Source: CAYSCW01 sp964449165 (lineage in GTDB: Bacteria > Acidobacteriota > Aminicenantia > Aminicenantales > Aminicenantaceae). Taken from it: 64,000 nt of DNA. The position numbers were made by a program, and so were the translations under genes. Each line of letters opens with the position of its first letter. Position 1 is the first letter of the stretch. Shown here one piece after another: positions 23,172-32,204 of this stretch. Where the stretch lies: the NCBI GenBank assembly GCA_964449165.1, contig CAYVAT010000009.1, positions 1 to 64,000 on the forward strand, given 5' to 3'. Under the pieces are notes generated by a model, which was not told the origin of the DNA, ran no database searches, and saw only the letters and a program-made list of their open reading frames with translations.

Positions 23172-23717
23172 ATGCTCAACGGGCCCAATCTCCTGACCTT
23201 ACTGAGAGTACTCTCCATCCCCGCCTTGGTGGTGGCTCTTCTTACCGAATTTAAAGGAAAGGAGATCGTATCCTTCATCATTTTCTTCCTGGCCGCCCTC
23301 ACGGACATGCTTGATGGCTTCTTGGCAAGACGAAAAAAGCAGATTACCGCCTTCGGTCAGCTCATGGATCCCATTGCAGACAAACTGCTGGTAGCTTCTG
23401 CTTTAATCTGCCTCGTGGAGCTGGGAGCTGTTCCAGCCTGGATGGTTGTGATCATCATCGGGAGAGAGCTGGCCGTCTCGGGATTTCGCGCTGTCGCCGC
23501 TTCCAAAGGAGTAAACATCGCTGCCTCTGTTCTTGGAAAAATCAAGATGATTTCAGAGGCAGTCACCATATGTCTCTTGATCTTAGGAGATAAGTATCTG
23601 GGAGAGCTCTATTTTCTTACCCAGGTAGGGCTTTGGTTGATTATCGCCACGGCTCTTCTCTCTGCGGGAGAGTATTATTTAAAATTCGGACACCTTATCC
23701 TATCCAGACGTTCCTGA
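23172..23717 (+). CDS. pgsA: CDP-diacylglycerol-glycerol-3-phosphate 3-phosphatidyltransferase
   Basis: A 181-residue integral membrane enzyme of phosphatidylglycerol synthesis. It shows the family signature D-x2-D-G-x2-A-R-x8-G-x3-D-x3-D (T-D-M-L-D-G-F-L-A-R to D-P-I-A-D), four to six hydrophobic helices and the typical N-L-L-T-L-L-R opening. ATG 23172 is chosen; no ribosome site stands before it and the promoter predicts an almost leaderless message. The 3' end overlaps fabD tail-to-tail by 18 bases. Confidence 0.9.
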   Translation: MLNGPNLLTLLRVLSIPALVVALLTEFKGKEIVSFIIFFLAALTDMLDGFLARRKKQITAFGQLMDPIADKLLVASALICLVELGAVPAWMVVIIIGRELAVSGFRAVAASKGVNIAASVLGKIKMISEAVTICLLILGDKYLGELYFLTQVGLWLIIATALLSAGEYYLKFGHLILSRRS

Positions 23718-24641
23718 AAGTACTTCCTTGACCTTATCCAAATCAGAGAAACTCTCCATACGCAAAATATCAGGAGAGAAACTCCATTGACGGCTTATTC
23801 TTCTTGCCAGTCTAGAGAGAACCTGGCCTGAGCCCAATTCTACGAAAAGATCTATTTTCCGCTCTCTCATAACCTCCATGGATTTGTACCAGAGGACCGG
23901 CCGACTCACCTGTCTCTTCAAGGCTTCTCTCGCTTCCTCTCCCTTGTGAATGATTTTGGCTTCGACGTTAGTGACGATCGGAAACTCTAAATCCTTAAAC
24001 TCAACTGCATCCAAGTCACGGGAAAGTCTTTCCTCAGCGCTCATCATCAGCTGACAGTGAAAGGGAGCGCTTACAGGGAGGATGACCGAACGAGGAGCTT
24101 CGATCAGATCCATAGCTCTTTTGACCGACTGTTGGTGACCTGCGATTACAATCTGCTCCTGGCTGTTCCAATTGGCTATTTCTACTACTCCCTCCTTGAT
24201 TTTAGTTAAAGCCGCTTTGACCCTCTCGAACTCGACTCCAAGAAGAGCAGCCATAGCTCCCTCTCCGACTGGGACTGCTTCCTGCATGTACTTTCCCCTT
24301 TTATGGACGAGGAGGAGAGCCTCCTCAAAATCCAACGACCCTGCTGCCACCAGAGCAGAATATTCTCCCAAGCTATGCCCTGCAGCCAACAGAGGTTTCT
24401 TCCTCAGCAGGCGATAGGCTATATAACTAACCGTCAGAAGAGCGGGTTGAGTATTTTGGGTGAGCTTTAATTCCTCCTCAGGTCCTTCAAAGCAGAGGCT
24501 TGAAATTTTGAATCCCAGAGTCTCATCCGCCAGGGCAAAAATCTCTTTGGCCAGGGATGAGTTGTGGTGAAAATCTCTTCCCATGCCTACAATCTGTGAG
24601 CCTTGTCCGGGAAAGAGAAATGCCAGATTTTGCATACTCAC
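23700..24641 (-). CDS. fabD: Malonyl-CoA-acyl carrier protein transacylase
   Basis: A 313-residue cytoplasmic enzyme that loads malonyl groups onto ACP for fatty acid synthesis. F-P-G-Q-G-S-Q is at residues 10-16, and the nucleophile elbow G-H-S-L-G-E has Ser90. The later A-P-F-H-C-Q segment supplies the catalytic His. The start overlaps the SurA-like stop (ATGA), so it is the last gene of the tamB, Omp85, surA-like, fabD run. Its partners (acpP, fabH, fabF) are not in the window. Confidence 0.95.
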   Translation of the reverse strand: MSMQNLAFLFPGQGSQIVGMGRDFHHNSSLAKEIFALADETLGFKISSLCFEGPEEELKLTQNTQPALLTVSYIAYRLLRKKPLLAAGHSLGEYSALVAAGSLDFEEALLLVHKRGKYMQEAVPVGEGAMAALLGVEFERVKAALTKIKEGVVEIANWNSQEQIVIAGHQQSVKRAMDLIEAPRSVILPVSAPFHCQLMMSAEERLSRDLDAVEFKDLEFPIVTNVEAKIIHKGEEAREALKRQVSRPVLWYKSMEVMRERKIDLFVELGSGQVLSRLARRISRQWSFSPDILRMESFSDLDKVKEVLSGTSG

Positions 24642-25327
24642 TCCTTTTCCGTTGCCGTATATTCTTCCAGGTCTTTCACTAGAATCTGGATGTCAGCTTG
24701 CTTCCTGAGATTGCTTATCCAACCTTTGATTTGACTTTCTATCTTATTTTTTCTGAGTAAAGACTCGATTTCCTGAATCATCTCTATCATCGGTTTGGGC
24801 TCCAGCCCTTTCTGTATCTCGGATGGGAGATAGTGGTTTCGGTAATAAGCTTCGATTTCAGCAAGACTGACCACAACGGTTTGGCCGAACTTCCTGGAGA
24901 TGAGCGACTCAAAAAGAAGCTTCTCGCTGATGTATTCCCTCAAGCCGGCCCAGTCCAGGCCATACTCTGTGAAGATTTTCCTGATCTTCTGCTCTCCCAT
25001 TCTCTCCATCAGTCTTTTCTGATAGGCATCCAGTTCCTGGCCATGGGTTTCGGTTTTCTCTGCAGACAGTTGAATCACCAGCTTCTGATCGATTAGCTTG
25101 TCCAGAATAGAAGAAAGAGGAAGCCCGGATGAACCCTCCCCGCCTTCTCCAAAAAGAGCAAAGGCCTTGACAATCCGGAGGTCGGTTAAGGTGATGACTT
25201 CCTCGTTGACCACAGCAACGATGCAATCAGCGACCCTTTGAAAACCTGCTGGAGTCAATGTTAGACAGATAAGCAGGATGGAAGAAAAACCGAGGATTCT
25301 GCGAAAAAAATGCAAGAAATAACTCAT
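24638..25327 (-). CDS. SurA-like periplasmic chaperone without a PPIase domain
   Basis: A 229-residue exported protein. A signal segment (residues 10-30) is followed by a SurA N-domain (V-A-V-V-N-E-E-V-I-T-L-T-D-L, about residues 36-50) with its long helical lobes. The parvulin domain that follows in SurA is missing; the C-terminus is a short helix-rich tail. The N-domain is the part of SurA that holds unfolded outer-membrane proteins. Placement 14 bases after an Omp85 gene supports that role. Confidence 0.75.
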   Translation of the reverse strand: MSYFLHFFRRILGFSSILLICLTLTPAGFQRVADCIVAVVNEEVITLTDLRIVKAFALFGEGGEGSSGLPLSSILDKLIDQKLVIQLSAEKTETHGQELDAYQKRLMERMGEQKIRKIFTEYGLDWAGLREYISEKLLFESLISRKFGQTVVVSLAEIEAYYRNHYLPSEIQKGLEPKPMIEMIQEIESLLRKNKIESQIKGWISNLRKQADIQILVKDLEEYTATEKE

Positions 25328-25341
25328 GAAAAAATCATGTT

Positions 25342-28104
25342 TTAAAAGACATTTCCTATGGTGATAAAGGCCAAAACCCTCCTTTCTCCCTCTGGAATAT
25401 CTAAATTCCAGCCGATCTCGAAGCGAATGGGTCCCAGAGGAGTGCGGTAGCGGAGTCCGACTCCTATGGTATCTTGAATAGCAGCCAAGCTCATCTGCCT
25501 TCTCTTGGCAAATACATTTCCTGCATCATAGAAGAGCGTGGCAAACAAATCTCTTAACGAGAAGAAAAGAGGGACAGTCAGTTCCAGATTCATAAGAAAG
25601 AGAGCTTTCCCGCCAACCGGCTTTAGAGAGTAAGGATCCTTGGGGCCCAATTCATCAAACCTCTCTCCCCGGAAAGAATTGCTCCCTCCAGCAAAAAACC
25701 TCTCGTGGATGGGCATTCTTCCTCTTCCAAGCCCGAGGCGAAATGTTGAGCTGAAGGTGACGCCTGGGATAACGGGAATATATTGCTGATATTTAATGAA
25801 ATTTTTCAAGAAGTCTGATTCCACCTTGAACAGAGGAAAGGCCCATTCAAAAGCAATGCTAAAAAAATGACCCTTCTTAGGATTAAAAGGATCATCCCTG
25901 CGGTCCCAGATAAAGCTCCCCGAGATAGAGGAGGCAGAAAAAGGCGAATACTGCCGGTCTATCTCTGATTCGGCAATCTGAAGGTCAAAGAGCGTCGTTC
26001 TGGCCCATCTCAAAGTGGTCAATAAGAGAGAACTTTCTGAAAGAGGTTTAATAGTGGTCAGACTGATGCCCCTCCTCTCGAAACTGAAGCTTGTCCGTTC
26101 CTCTCTCTCCAGCCACGCATTCAAGTAAGTCTGGAGAGGCATCCCGAAAAAGTAGGGCTGTTCCCAAGAGATCACTCCTCTTTTTTCTCTAAGGCTAAAC
26201 TGCCCCACCAGACTCAGCTGAGCCGCCCGCCCGAAGATATTGTTCCTTATCAACTCAGCCGTTCCACGGAGTCTTACCTCATTATTCCAGACAGAAAAGG
26301 TGCGAGGTTCGTTCTTTGTCTCCAGACCCAAGCCTAAACTCACATAATTCCTTTCCCCTTCTCTCACACTTACGATTAGATTCTCGCTTTCAGGAGAAAG
26401 GGATATTTCCTCTATTTTGACTTCGGTAAAAATTCCCAGATTTTCAAGCCCTCTCTTGCTTTCCCGTATAAGTCCGAGACGCGCATAATCGCCTTCCTCT
26501 ATTCGGAGCTCTCGAAGGATGGTACTTTTACGCGTGATGCTATCTCCGGCGATGATAATCTTTTCTACCTTGACTCTCTTTCCCTCCTGGATATCAAAAG
26601 TCACTGAATAAAGGTCCTCATCTGCCTTTTCCACACTGGACTGAATCTCCGTCCCCCTAAATCCTTGCTCCAGATAAAAATTCTCAAGCCTTTCCACATC
26701 CCGCTCGATGATTGGCCGGAAGAAGGGGCCGTCTGGATAGATGCTTATATGTTCCATGAGCTTTCCTGCTGCCAGCGCTTTGTTTCCTCTAAAGAAAATG
26801 TTCTTGATCCTTTCCTGATTTCCCTCATTGATATAATACTTGGCTGTAACCTTATCATCTATCCGGGTAAAATTTAGGTAAACCGTTGTCTGGGAAAAGC
26901 CATTTTTCTTATAAAGCTCTTCTATCTCCTGGGGTAATTCGAACAGCCTCTTGCCGCTTATCCATCCCAAAAAAGGGATTTTTTCTCTTATACCAAGTTC
27001 CCTTCTGAGCTGTTCAGGGGTGAAGTATTTCAGCCCCTCGAAAGAAATATCCTGAATTCCATATTTCTTGTCAGGCGCCACCTCGTACACTACTCGCATG
27101 CTGTTTTCTTTTTTTTCTATAAAAGAATGCACAGAGGCAAACAGGTACCCTTTGTCTCTTAGATAATTTATGATTTTTGCCTCGCCTTCGCTTAAACCCC
27201 ATTCCTCAAAAATCCTCTCTTCCCATATAGGAAGGAGAAGCCTTAGAGGAACTTCGGCTCCTTTGACCACCACCTCCAATCGTTCGTGGGGCATGATTCC
27301 AAGTTCTACAGAGACTCCGTCTTCCTCAAAATCGGTCTTCTTAATGTTCACTTCTGCCCGGTTGTAGTGCCTGGAATTGTAAAGCCTCTTCAGCTTCTGA
27401 ACATCACTTTCAAGCTGTGCGGGTACAAACATATGGCCCTTTTTTGTTTCCATTGTCTGCCGAAGATCAGCCTCTGGCAGAATGGTTTGACCTGAAAAAG
27501 TGATCTCTTTGACCCTGTATCTTTTTGAAGAACGAACTTCAAAAAGAATATCCACAGAAGAGGTTTTGAAGTCTTTCTCCACATCGGTCTTGATTTCAGG
27601 ATCGAAATAGCCCTGCTTTCTCAAAGCCTCTCTCAGTTCTTCCTCAGCCTTGGCCACCATTCCATCAGAGAAAGCGCTATTCTCGCGAACGGAGTCTAAG
27701 GCCTTCTTCAGCTTCTTCTTAGAGATTTCTTCTTCAACCAAGATGTTGATCTTCCTGGTAAAAAACTTTCTGGTGAGAACATAAGTCAGGCGGATATCCT
27801 TCTCCCCCTCTCTTAAGACCTTGATATCTGAGAAAAGTCCCGTACTGTAGAGATGTTTGATGCTCTGTGATATCCTCTCCAAAGAGAAAGGCTCTCCTTC
27901 ACTCACTTGGATCAGCTCAGCCATATTCTCTCCGTCCTGCTGGCCCTGGATCTGGAGGGAAACTTCTCTGATAATAGGGGAAGATTGTTGAGATTGGGAA
28001 AGAGATGTCTGGGAGAGCAAGAAAATCCAAATAAAAGGCAGAAGAATTATCCTCGTTATCTGCTTTTTACCTCTCAAATCAAAACCTCTTGTGAACCTTG
28101 ACAT
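25342..28104 (-). CDS. Omp85 (BamA/TamA family) outer-membrane assembly protein
   Basis: A 920-residue exported protein. It has a signal peptide (about residues 17-38), a long region of repeated POTRA-like modules (about 45-590; I count roughly seven), then a 16-strand barrel with the G-x-N-S-F-R-G motif and a terminal F. Omp85 proteins fold barrels into the outer membrane. BamA usually has five POTRA domains and about 800 residues, and TamA has three, so this one is long. It starts inside the end of tamB (26-base overlap), which favours a TamA-like partnership; BamA remains possible. Confidence 0.85.
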   Translation of the reverse strand: MSRFTRGFDLRGKKQITRIILLPFIWIFLLSQTSLSQSQQSSPIIREVSLQIQGQQDGENMAELIQVSEGEPFSLERISQSIKHLYSTGLFSDIKVLREGEKDIRLTYVLTRKFFTRKINILVEEEISKKKLKKALDSVRENSAFSDGMVAKAEEELREALRKQGYFDPEIKTDVEKDFKTSSVDILFEVRSSKRYRVKEITFSGQTILPEADLRQTMETKKGHMFVPAQLESDVQKLKRLYNSRHYNRAEVNIKKTDFEEDGVSVELGIMPHERLEVVVKGAEVPLRLLLPIWEERIFEEWGLSEGEAKIINYLRDKGYLFASVHSFIEKKENSMRVVYEVAPDKKYGIQDISFEGLKYFTPEQLRRELGIREKIPFLGWISGKRLFELPQEIEELYKKNGFSQTTVYLNFTRIDDKVTAKYYINEGNQERIKNIFFRGNKALAAGKLMEHISIYPDGPFFRPIIERDVERLENFYLEQGFRGTEIQSSVEKADEDLYSVTFDIQEGKRVKVEKIIIAGDSITRKSTILRELRIEEGDYARLGLIRESKRGLENLGIFTEVKIEEISLSPESENLIVSVREGERNYVSLGLGLETKNEPRTFSVWNNEVRLRGTAELIRNNIFGRAAQLSLVGQFSLREKRGVISWEQPYFFGMPLQTYLNAWLEREERTSFSFERRGISLTTIKPLSESSLLLTTLRWARTTLFDLQIAESEIDRQYSPFSASSISGSFIWDRRDDPFNPKKGHFFSIAFEWAFPLFKVESDFLKNFIKYQQYIPVIPGVTFSSTFRLGLGRGRMPIHERFFAGGSNSFRGERFDELGPKDPYSLKPVGGKALFLMNLELTVPLFFSLRDLFATLFYDAGNVFAKRRQMSLAAIQDTIGVGLRYRTPLGPIRFEIGWNLDIPEGERRVLAFITIGNVF

Positions 28105-31100
28105 CGAGGCTTAACCTTCCTTCTTCATCCCGCATCCCTACGATCGACAAATCATCCGTCAGCTCCCATTCAATCCTGGCCAGCTCTTCCCTCTGAGTAG
28201 TGAGATTGGTTGAGTAGAGGATAGAAAAGTCTCTTGCTATTTTCTTACCTATAGTCAGGCGGGCCGTCATCTCAGCTGAAGAACCCAGGATAAAGGGAGT
28301 TATCCGGAACCTGTCTATGCTGAATAATTTTTCTGCTCTTTTTTCGGCCTCCTCTGAAAGTTGAAGCGAGAGAAGGGAAGCCGTGCTCAGTTGAGTAGCA
28401 GTATCATATGAGTAAGTCCTTTTAAATGCCTCCCCCACAGCCAAGAGGGCCAGTACATCCTCTGGCGGGAGAGGCGGAGAAGAACTCAGCTCAGGATTAA
28501 GCTGGTCGATAAAACCGGTAAGAGAGAGGACTACCCGATAATTCTTGACGAATGTCTCTCCTTTAAAATTGAGATAAGGCTCTATGACTGAAGGATTAAA
28601 AAAGCTCACCATTCCACGCAGCACCTCGAACTTCCTGTCCTGGAAATAGACAGCACCTTGGATCACCTCAATCTCTCCAAGGAGAACCGGAGCAAAGATA
28701 CTCCCGCCGATGGTAAGATCAAACCTCCCCCTGAGCCTTCCCAAAGAATTCTCCATCCAGGCATCATCGTCGGCTCTTAAACGAATATTCAGGGTCAGGT
28801 CATCAAAAAAACCGGGTTCCCTTTGAGAGCTGTAATAAGGGGAGGAGGAGAAAGCGATTTTTTCGTAGATTTCCCGCCTCCAAAGGAGCCTATGAATCCT
28901 GAAATCTCCTTGTAGGATAAAACGTTCAGAATCCTTGATCAGATTCAGATTTCCATCGGCAAAAGCGCGGGTTCTTTCTATAGGAGAAAGGAGCATGTCC
29001 TTTCCTTCTATTTTAATGTCGATATTCTTTACTCCTCCTTCCCCTAATCTTATCTCACCAAATCCCTGAACCTCACCACCGCCCAGCTTGGCCTTAAGGG
29101 ATCGAAGTGTCACCTTGCTGTCTTCGATGAACATCAGACCGGAATAATCTTGAAGTGCCTGGGCAAAACGAGGGAAGGGAAAAACAGAACCCTTAAAATC
29201 GACAACCCCCTTCACCTGGGGATGTGATTTGGGACCTTTGATTTCTACCAGATAGTTTACTTTCCCTTTTACTCCTCTCCATGGAAGAAGAAGGTCGATA
29301 TTGGTGTAAGCTCCTTTTATCTCGGCCGAAAGATTCTCCTCTCTAAAGGGAAAATTGACGGAGACTTCCACATTGTTTTCTCCTGGAAAGAAATTTCCTT
29401 CTAGCTCGAGATGGAGCAGCTCGGGAGTGTAGCTGGCCTTTATCGCACCTCTGATCTCTGTCTTCTTTAAAGGAGTTATCTCCAAATCCCGGATTTCAAA
29501 AGAACCGGATGCCAGATCCCGGCCAAAAACACCTTTCCCTTTCAGGTTGAAGAAAAGAGTTCCTTTTAGGCTTGGATCCAGGGAGGAAAGATTGATCTCT
29601 TCCACCTGAGCATCCAGGTTGAATTCTTGGGATGCAGGGAGGCTCATGAAATCTGCTTTGACCCTGCCCTGGTGAAACATGAATTGAAGCTCGGAAAGGG
29701 AAAGCGAATCAGGTTCCCATTCCAGCTTACCGCTCAAAGCCGTAAGGTTCAGGTTCTCGAATGTGGGTGAAGGGCTTGAGAAATTCCCTTTTAGCCTGAT
29801 CGTTCCCTCTTTTTGGACAACCTCAAAATTCCCTGAACCTTCTCCTGCTAAAGGCAGTTTAATGTTCAAAGGAGGAAAGATCTTCTCCACAAGAGCCCGC
29901 TCAATCTGGATTCCTGCTTTGAACTCTTCATTCTCAGCAAAAAGATTGATTTTTCCTTCCATAAAGGGATCATCGACATCAAATCTCCCGAAAAATTTAC
30001 CCCCCGTTATCCTTGCTTGTCCTTTGACTGAGTCGACATCAAAGCGATCAAAACCACCTGGCGAAAACTGAAAACCTGCTTCCACCTGGGGATTGATAAA
30101 ATCACCTGAGATGCGAAGCTCTGCCTGCCCTTTTCCCCGTATCTCAGGAAACCCGAAACTCCGAGTCAAGATGAGCGAGGTGAAATGGCGGGCTTGATTG
30201 AGGTCTCTGACTTTTCCAAGTATCCGCAAGTCGACGTGCTTTCCCACCTGAGCATTTCCTTCGACTTCAACTTGAGCAAAAGTGGAGGTAATCGAAGGAG
30301 AGGAAAAAGAGAATTCACCGTTTCTTTTCCACTGAAATTTGAACGGTCCTCTCACAGGAAATCTGTCAGGATCTGTCCTGACCATCTCATCCCTGAATTC
30401 TCCTTCCGCTCGAATATCCCCTCTCTCTATAGAAAAACTTCCCCACACCGGGGAAGAGATAGGATAGGTCAGGCCAACATAATTCATTATTGAATCCAGA
30501 TAAAATCTCCTGGCCTCTCCCCAAACTCTGTTCTCCCCAAAATAAATTTTCAGAAATTCTGAGGGAAAAGATCTCCTCTGCGCATTGAGCTCTAATGTCC
30601 CTATGGCACTTTCCATAAAATTGATCCTTCCTTGGACCTTGTCCATCGCAACTCTATTCAAGACCAGGTCCTCACTGGAAAGATCCCCTCTGAACACAAG
30701 GAGGCCATCTTTTCTTGTCAGAATTCCCTCTCCTTCGACCTTTCCCTCCCAGGAAAAGGGCAATCTAAGGAAATTAGCGATATAAGGCGTTGAAAGTTTG
30801 AAGAAAGCCTTAAGCTCAAAATCAGGCTCGAAAAGATTGCGGAGATTTCCGTCTGCCTTGAGGAATGCCTCTTTTCCCTGGAAGACCAATCTCTGTATTT
30901 CGATCTCTTTCCCTTGCCCATCGAGCTGGATGCTTACTTTTCCTTCCAACTGTTCCCGGACGGAGGAAAAAAAGATCATGCTTTCCTCAGCTTCTGCTTT
31001 GACAGAAAATCGGTCTCCCCTTTGAAGGAAGAGAACGTTGATTCCCCTTGCCTGAAATCGATCCTCTTTTCCCCAGTAGAAAAGCTCCCCCTCCTTGATT

Positions 31101-31486
31101 AATCCTTTCTGGACAGAGAAAGGGAGGGATAATCCAAACTCTTTCTTTCCCCCTTTTTTTCCTTCCAGTGTCTCGTAAATCCGGAGGGTTGGACGGTCGA
31201 TAGAGATATTGAGGGGTTTCTCCTTAGTCAATAGCGACCGCAATGAAATGCTTACCGCTACTTTTTTTGCTGAGAAAAAGGGGGACAATGATTTTGTCCT
31301 GGCGTCTTCAAGGACTAAAGCAGGGGGAAGGAAAGAAAAATAAATGCGGGTATACCCGAAGCTTGACTGAATTTTCTCCTTTATCTGACGAAGAAATATG
31401 CTTCTGGCTACAATTCCTGCTCCAAAAAGCAGCGCCAGTATCGAAAGCACGATGACGAGCGATCTGGCTTTCTTACTTATTCTCAT
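28079..31486 (-). CDS. tamB: Translocation and assembly module protein TamB
   Basis: A 1135-residue protein with one N-terminal membrane anchor (residues 9-28), a very long beta-rich repetitive middle typical of AsmA/TamB bridge-like proteins, and the conserved C-terminal TamB domain (about 780-1135, with G-Q-A-L-L-x-type blocks and L-P-P-E-D-V-L-A-L-L-A-V-G). The family spans the periplasm and is linked to phospholipid transport and to barrel assembly with TamA. It overlaps the Omp85 gene, so both are expressed together. Confidence 0.9.
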   Translation of the reverse strand: MRISKKARSLVIVLSILALLFGAGIVARSIFLRQIKEKIQSSFGYTRIYFSFLPPALVLEDARTKSLSPFFSAKKVAVSISLRSLLTKEKPLNISIDRPTLRIYETLEGKKGGKKEFGLSLPFSVQKGLIKEGELFYWGKEDRFQARGINVLFLQRGDRFSVKAEAEESMIFFSSVREQLEGKVSIQLDGQGKEIEIQRLVFQGKEAFLKADGNLRNLFEPDFELKAFFKLSTPYIANFLRLPFSWEGKVEGEGILTRKDGLLVFRGDLSSEDLVLNRVAMDKVQGRINFMESAIGTLELNAQRRSFPSEFLKIYFGENRVWGEARRFYLDSIMNYVGLTYPISSPVWGSFSIERGDIRAEGEFRDEMVRTDPDRFPVRGPFKFQWKRNGEFSFSSPSITSTFAQVEVEGNAQVGKHVDLRILGKVRDLNQARHFTSLILTRSFGFPEIRGKGQAELRISGDFINPQVEAGFQFSPGGFDRFDVDSVKGQARITGGKFFGRFDVDDPFMEGKINLFAENEEFKAGIQIERALVEKIFPPLNIKLPLAGEGSGNFEVVQKEGTIRLKGNFSSPSPTFENLNLTALSGKLEWEPDSLSLSELQFMFHQGRVKADFMSLPASQEFNLDAQVEEINLSSLDPSLKGTLFFNLKGKGVFGRDLASGSFEIRDLEITPLKKTEIRGAIKASYTPELLHLELEGNFFPGENNVEVSVNFPFREENLSAEIKGAYTNIDLLLPWRGVKGKVNYLVEIKGPKSHPQVKGVVDFKGSVFPFPRFAQALQDYSGLMFIEDSKVTLRSLKAKLGGGEVQGFGEIRLGEGGVKNIDIKIEGKDMLLSPIERTRAFADGNLNLIKDSERFILQGDFRIHRLLWRREIYEKIAFSSSPYYSSQREPGFFDDLTLNIRLRADDDAWMENSLGRLRGRFDLTIGGSIFAPVLLGEIEVIQGAVYFQDRKFEVLRGMVSFFNPSVIEPYLNFKGETFVKNYRVVLSLTGFIDQLNPELSSSPPLPPEDVLALLAVGEAFKRTYSYDTATQLSTASLLSLQLSEEAEKRAEKLFSIDRFRITPFILGSSAEMTARLTIGKKIARDFSILYSTNLTTQREELARIEWELTDDLSIVGMRDEEGRLSLDVKVHKRF

Positions 31487-31708
31487 GACTTTAGATCAAC
31501 AATAAAACACTAAATATAGCACTTTTCGCTAAAAATATAAATTCATGGCCAGCAAAGGACAGGATCTCAATTTCTGTGATAAGGGTGAGGGTGGGAGGGT
31601 CTTGGCAAGGACGGATAGGAGCCGCCGCTTGGATGAAAATTGCCTCCATGGCAGGGCTGAAGCTCTGGATTCATCTAGCACGAGTGGGGAAAAACATGGA
31701 AAAGAATT

Positions 31709-32203
31709 CTATTCTACTGAAAAAAGAAGGGATCCCGCCTCCACTGAATCGCCTGCTCTGGGGCTTATTCTTATCACAGTTCCTGTTTGAGGGGATTTGA
31801 TCTCATTCTGCATCTTCATCGCTTCCAGGACTAATATGGACTGTCCTTCCTTGACCTTCTCTCCTTCCTTGACCAAAACCTCGACGACTCTTCCTGGCAT
31901 CGAGGTTTTGATATCCTGTTTTTTGGATTTTTCCCTCTTTGTCTCCAGGATTTGTGAGATGGATTTTTTCTTGATGTTGAAGAATTTCCCGTTGAGGTAT
32001 ACAGAATAGGAAGAGGCGGAATTGCTGTTGATGATGATGTTGTAGACTTTGCCATCGATGTTTAAAAGAACCTCATTTTCTCTCACCAACTCTACTCCTA
32101 CTGAATAGGTCCTCCTTCCCAAAGAAACCTGAATGTCATTGTGCCCCTTTTCATGAAGGTTGATCCTGTATTCTTTGTCGTCAAACCAAAACGAAAAATT
32201 CAT
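31709..32203 (-). CDS. Biotin carboxyl carrier protein of an acyl-CoA carboxylase
   Basis: A 164-residue protein. Its C-terminal 70 residues are a biotinyl domain with the lysine of the E-A-M-K-M motif as the biotin site (about residue 131). The N-terminal half has the small beta domain seen in propionyl-CoA and methylcrotonyl-type carrier proteins. It begins 1 base after the biotin carboxylase stop. It carries the carboxyl group from the carboxylase to the transferase encoded upstream. Confidence 0.9.
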   Translation of the reverse strand: MNFSFWFDDKEYRINLHEKGHNDIQVSLGRRTYSVGVELVRENEVLLNIDGKVYNIIINSNSASSYSVYLNGKFFNIKKKSISQILETKREKSKKQDIKTSMPGRVVEVLVKEGEKVKEGQSILVLEAMKMQNEIKSPQTGTVIRISPRAGDSVEAGSLLFSVE

Positions 32204-32204
32204 C

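Noticed and set aside
31545..31800. Plus-strand frames or a structured RNA after tamB
   Set aside because: Two overlapping frames of 74-81 codons have no ribosome site and overlap the carrier-protein end. I looked for SRP RNA and tmRNA hallmarks and found none.
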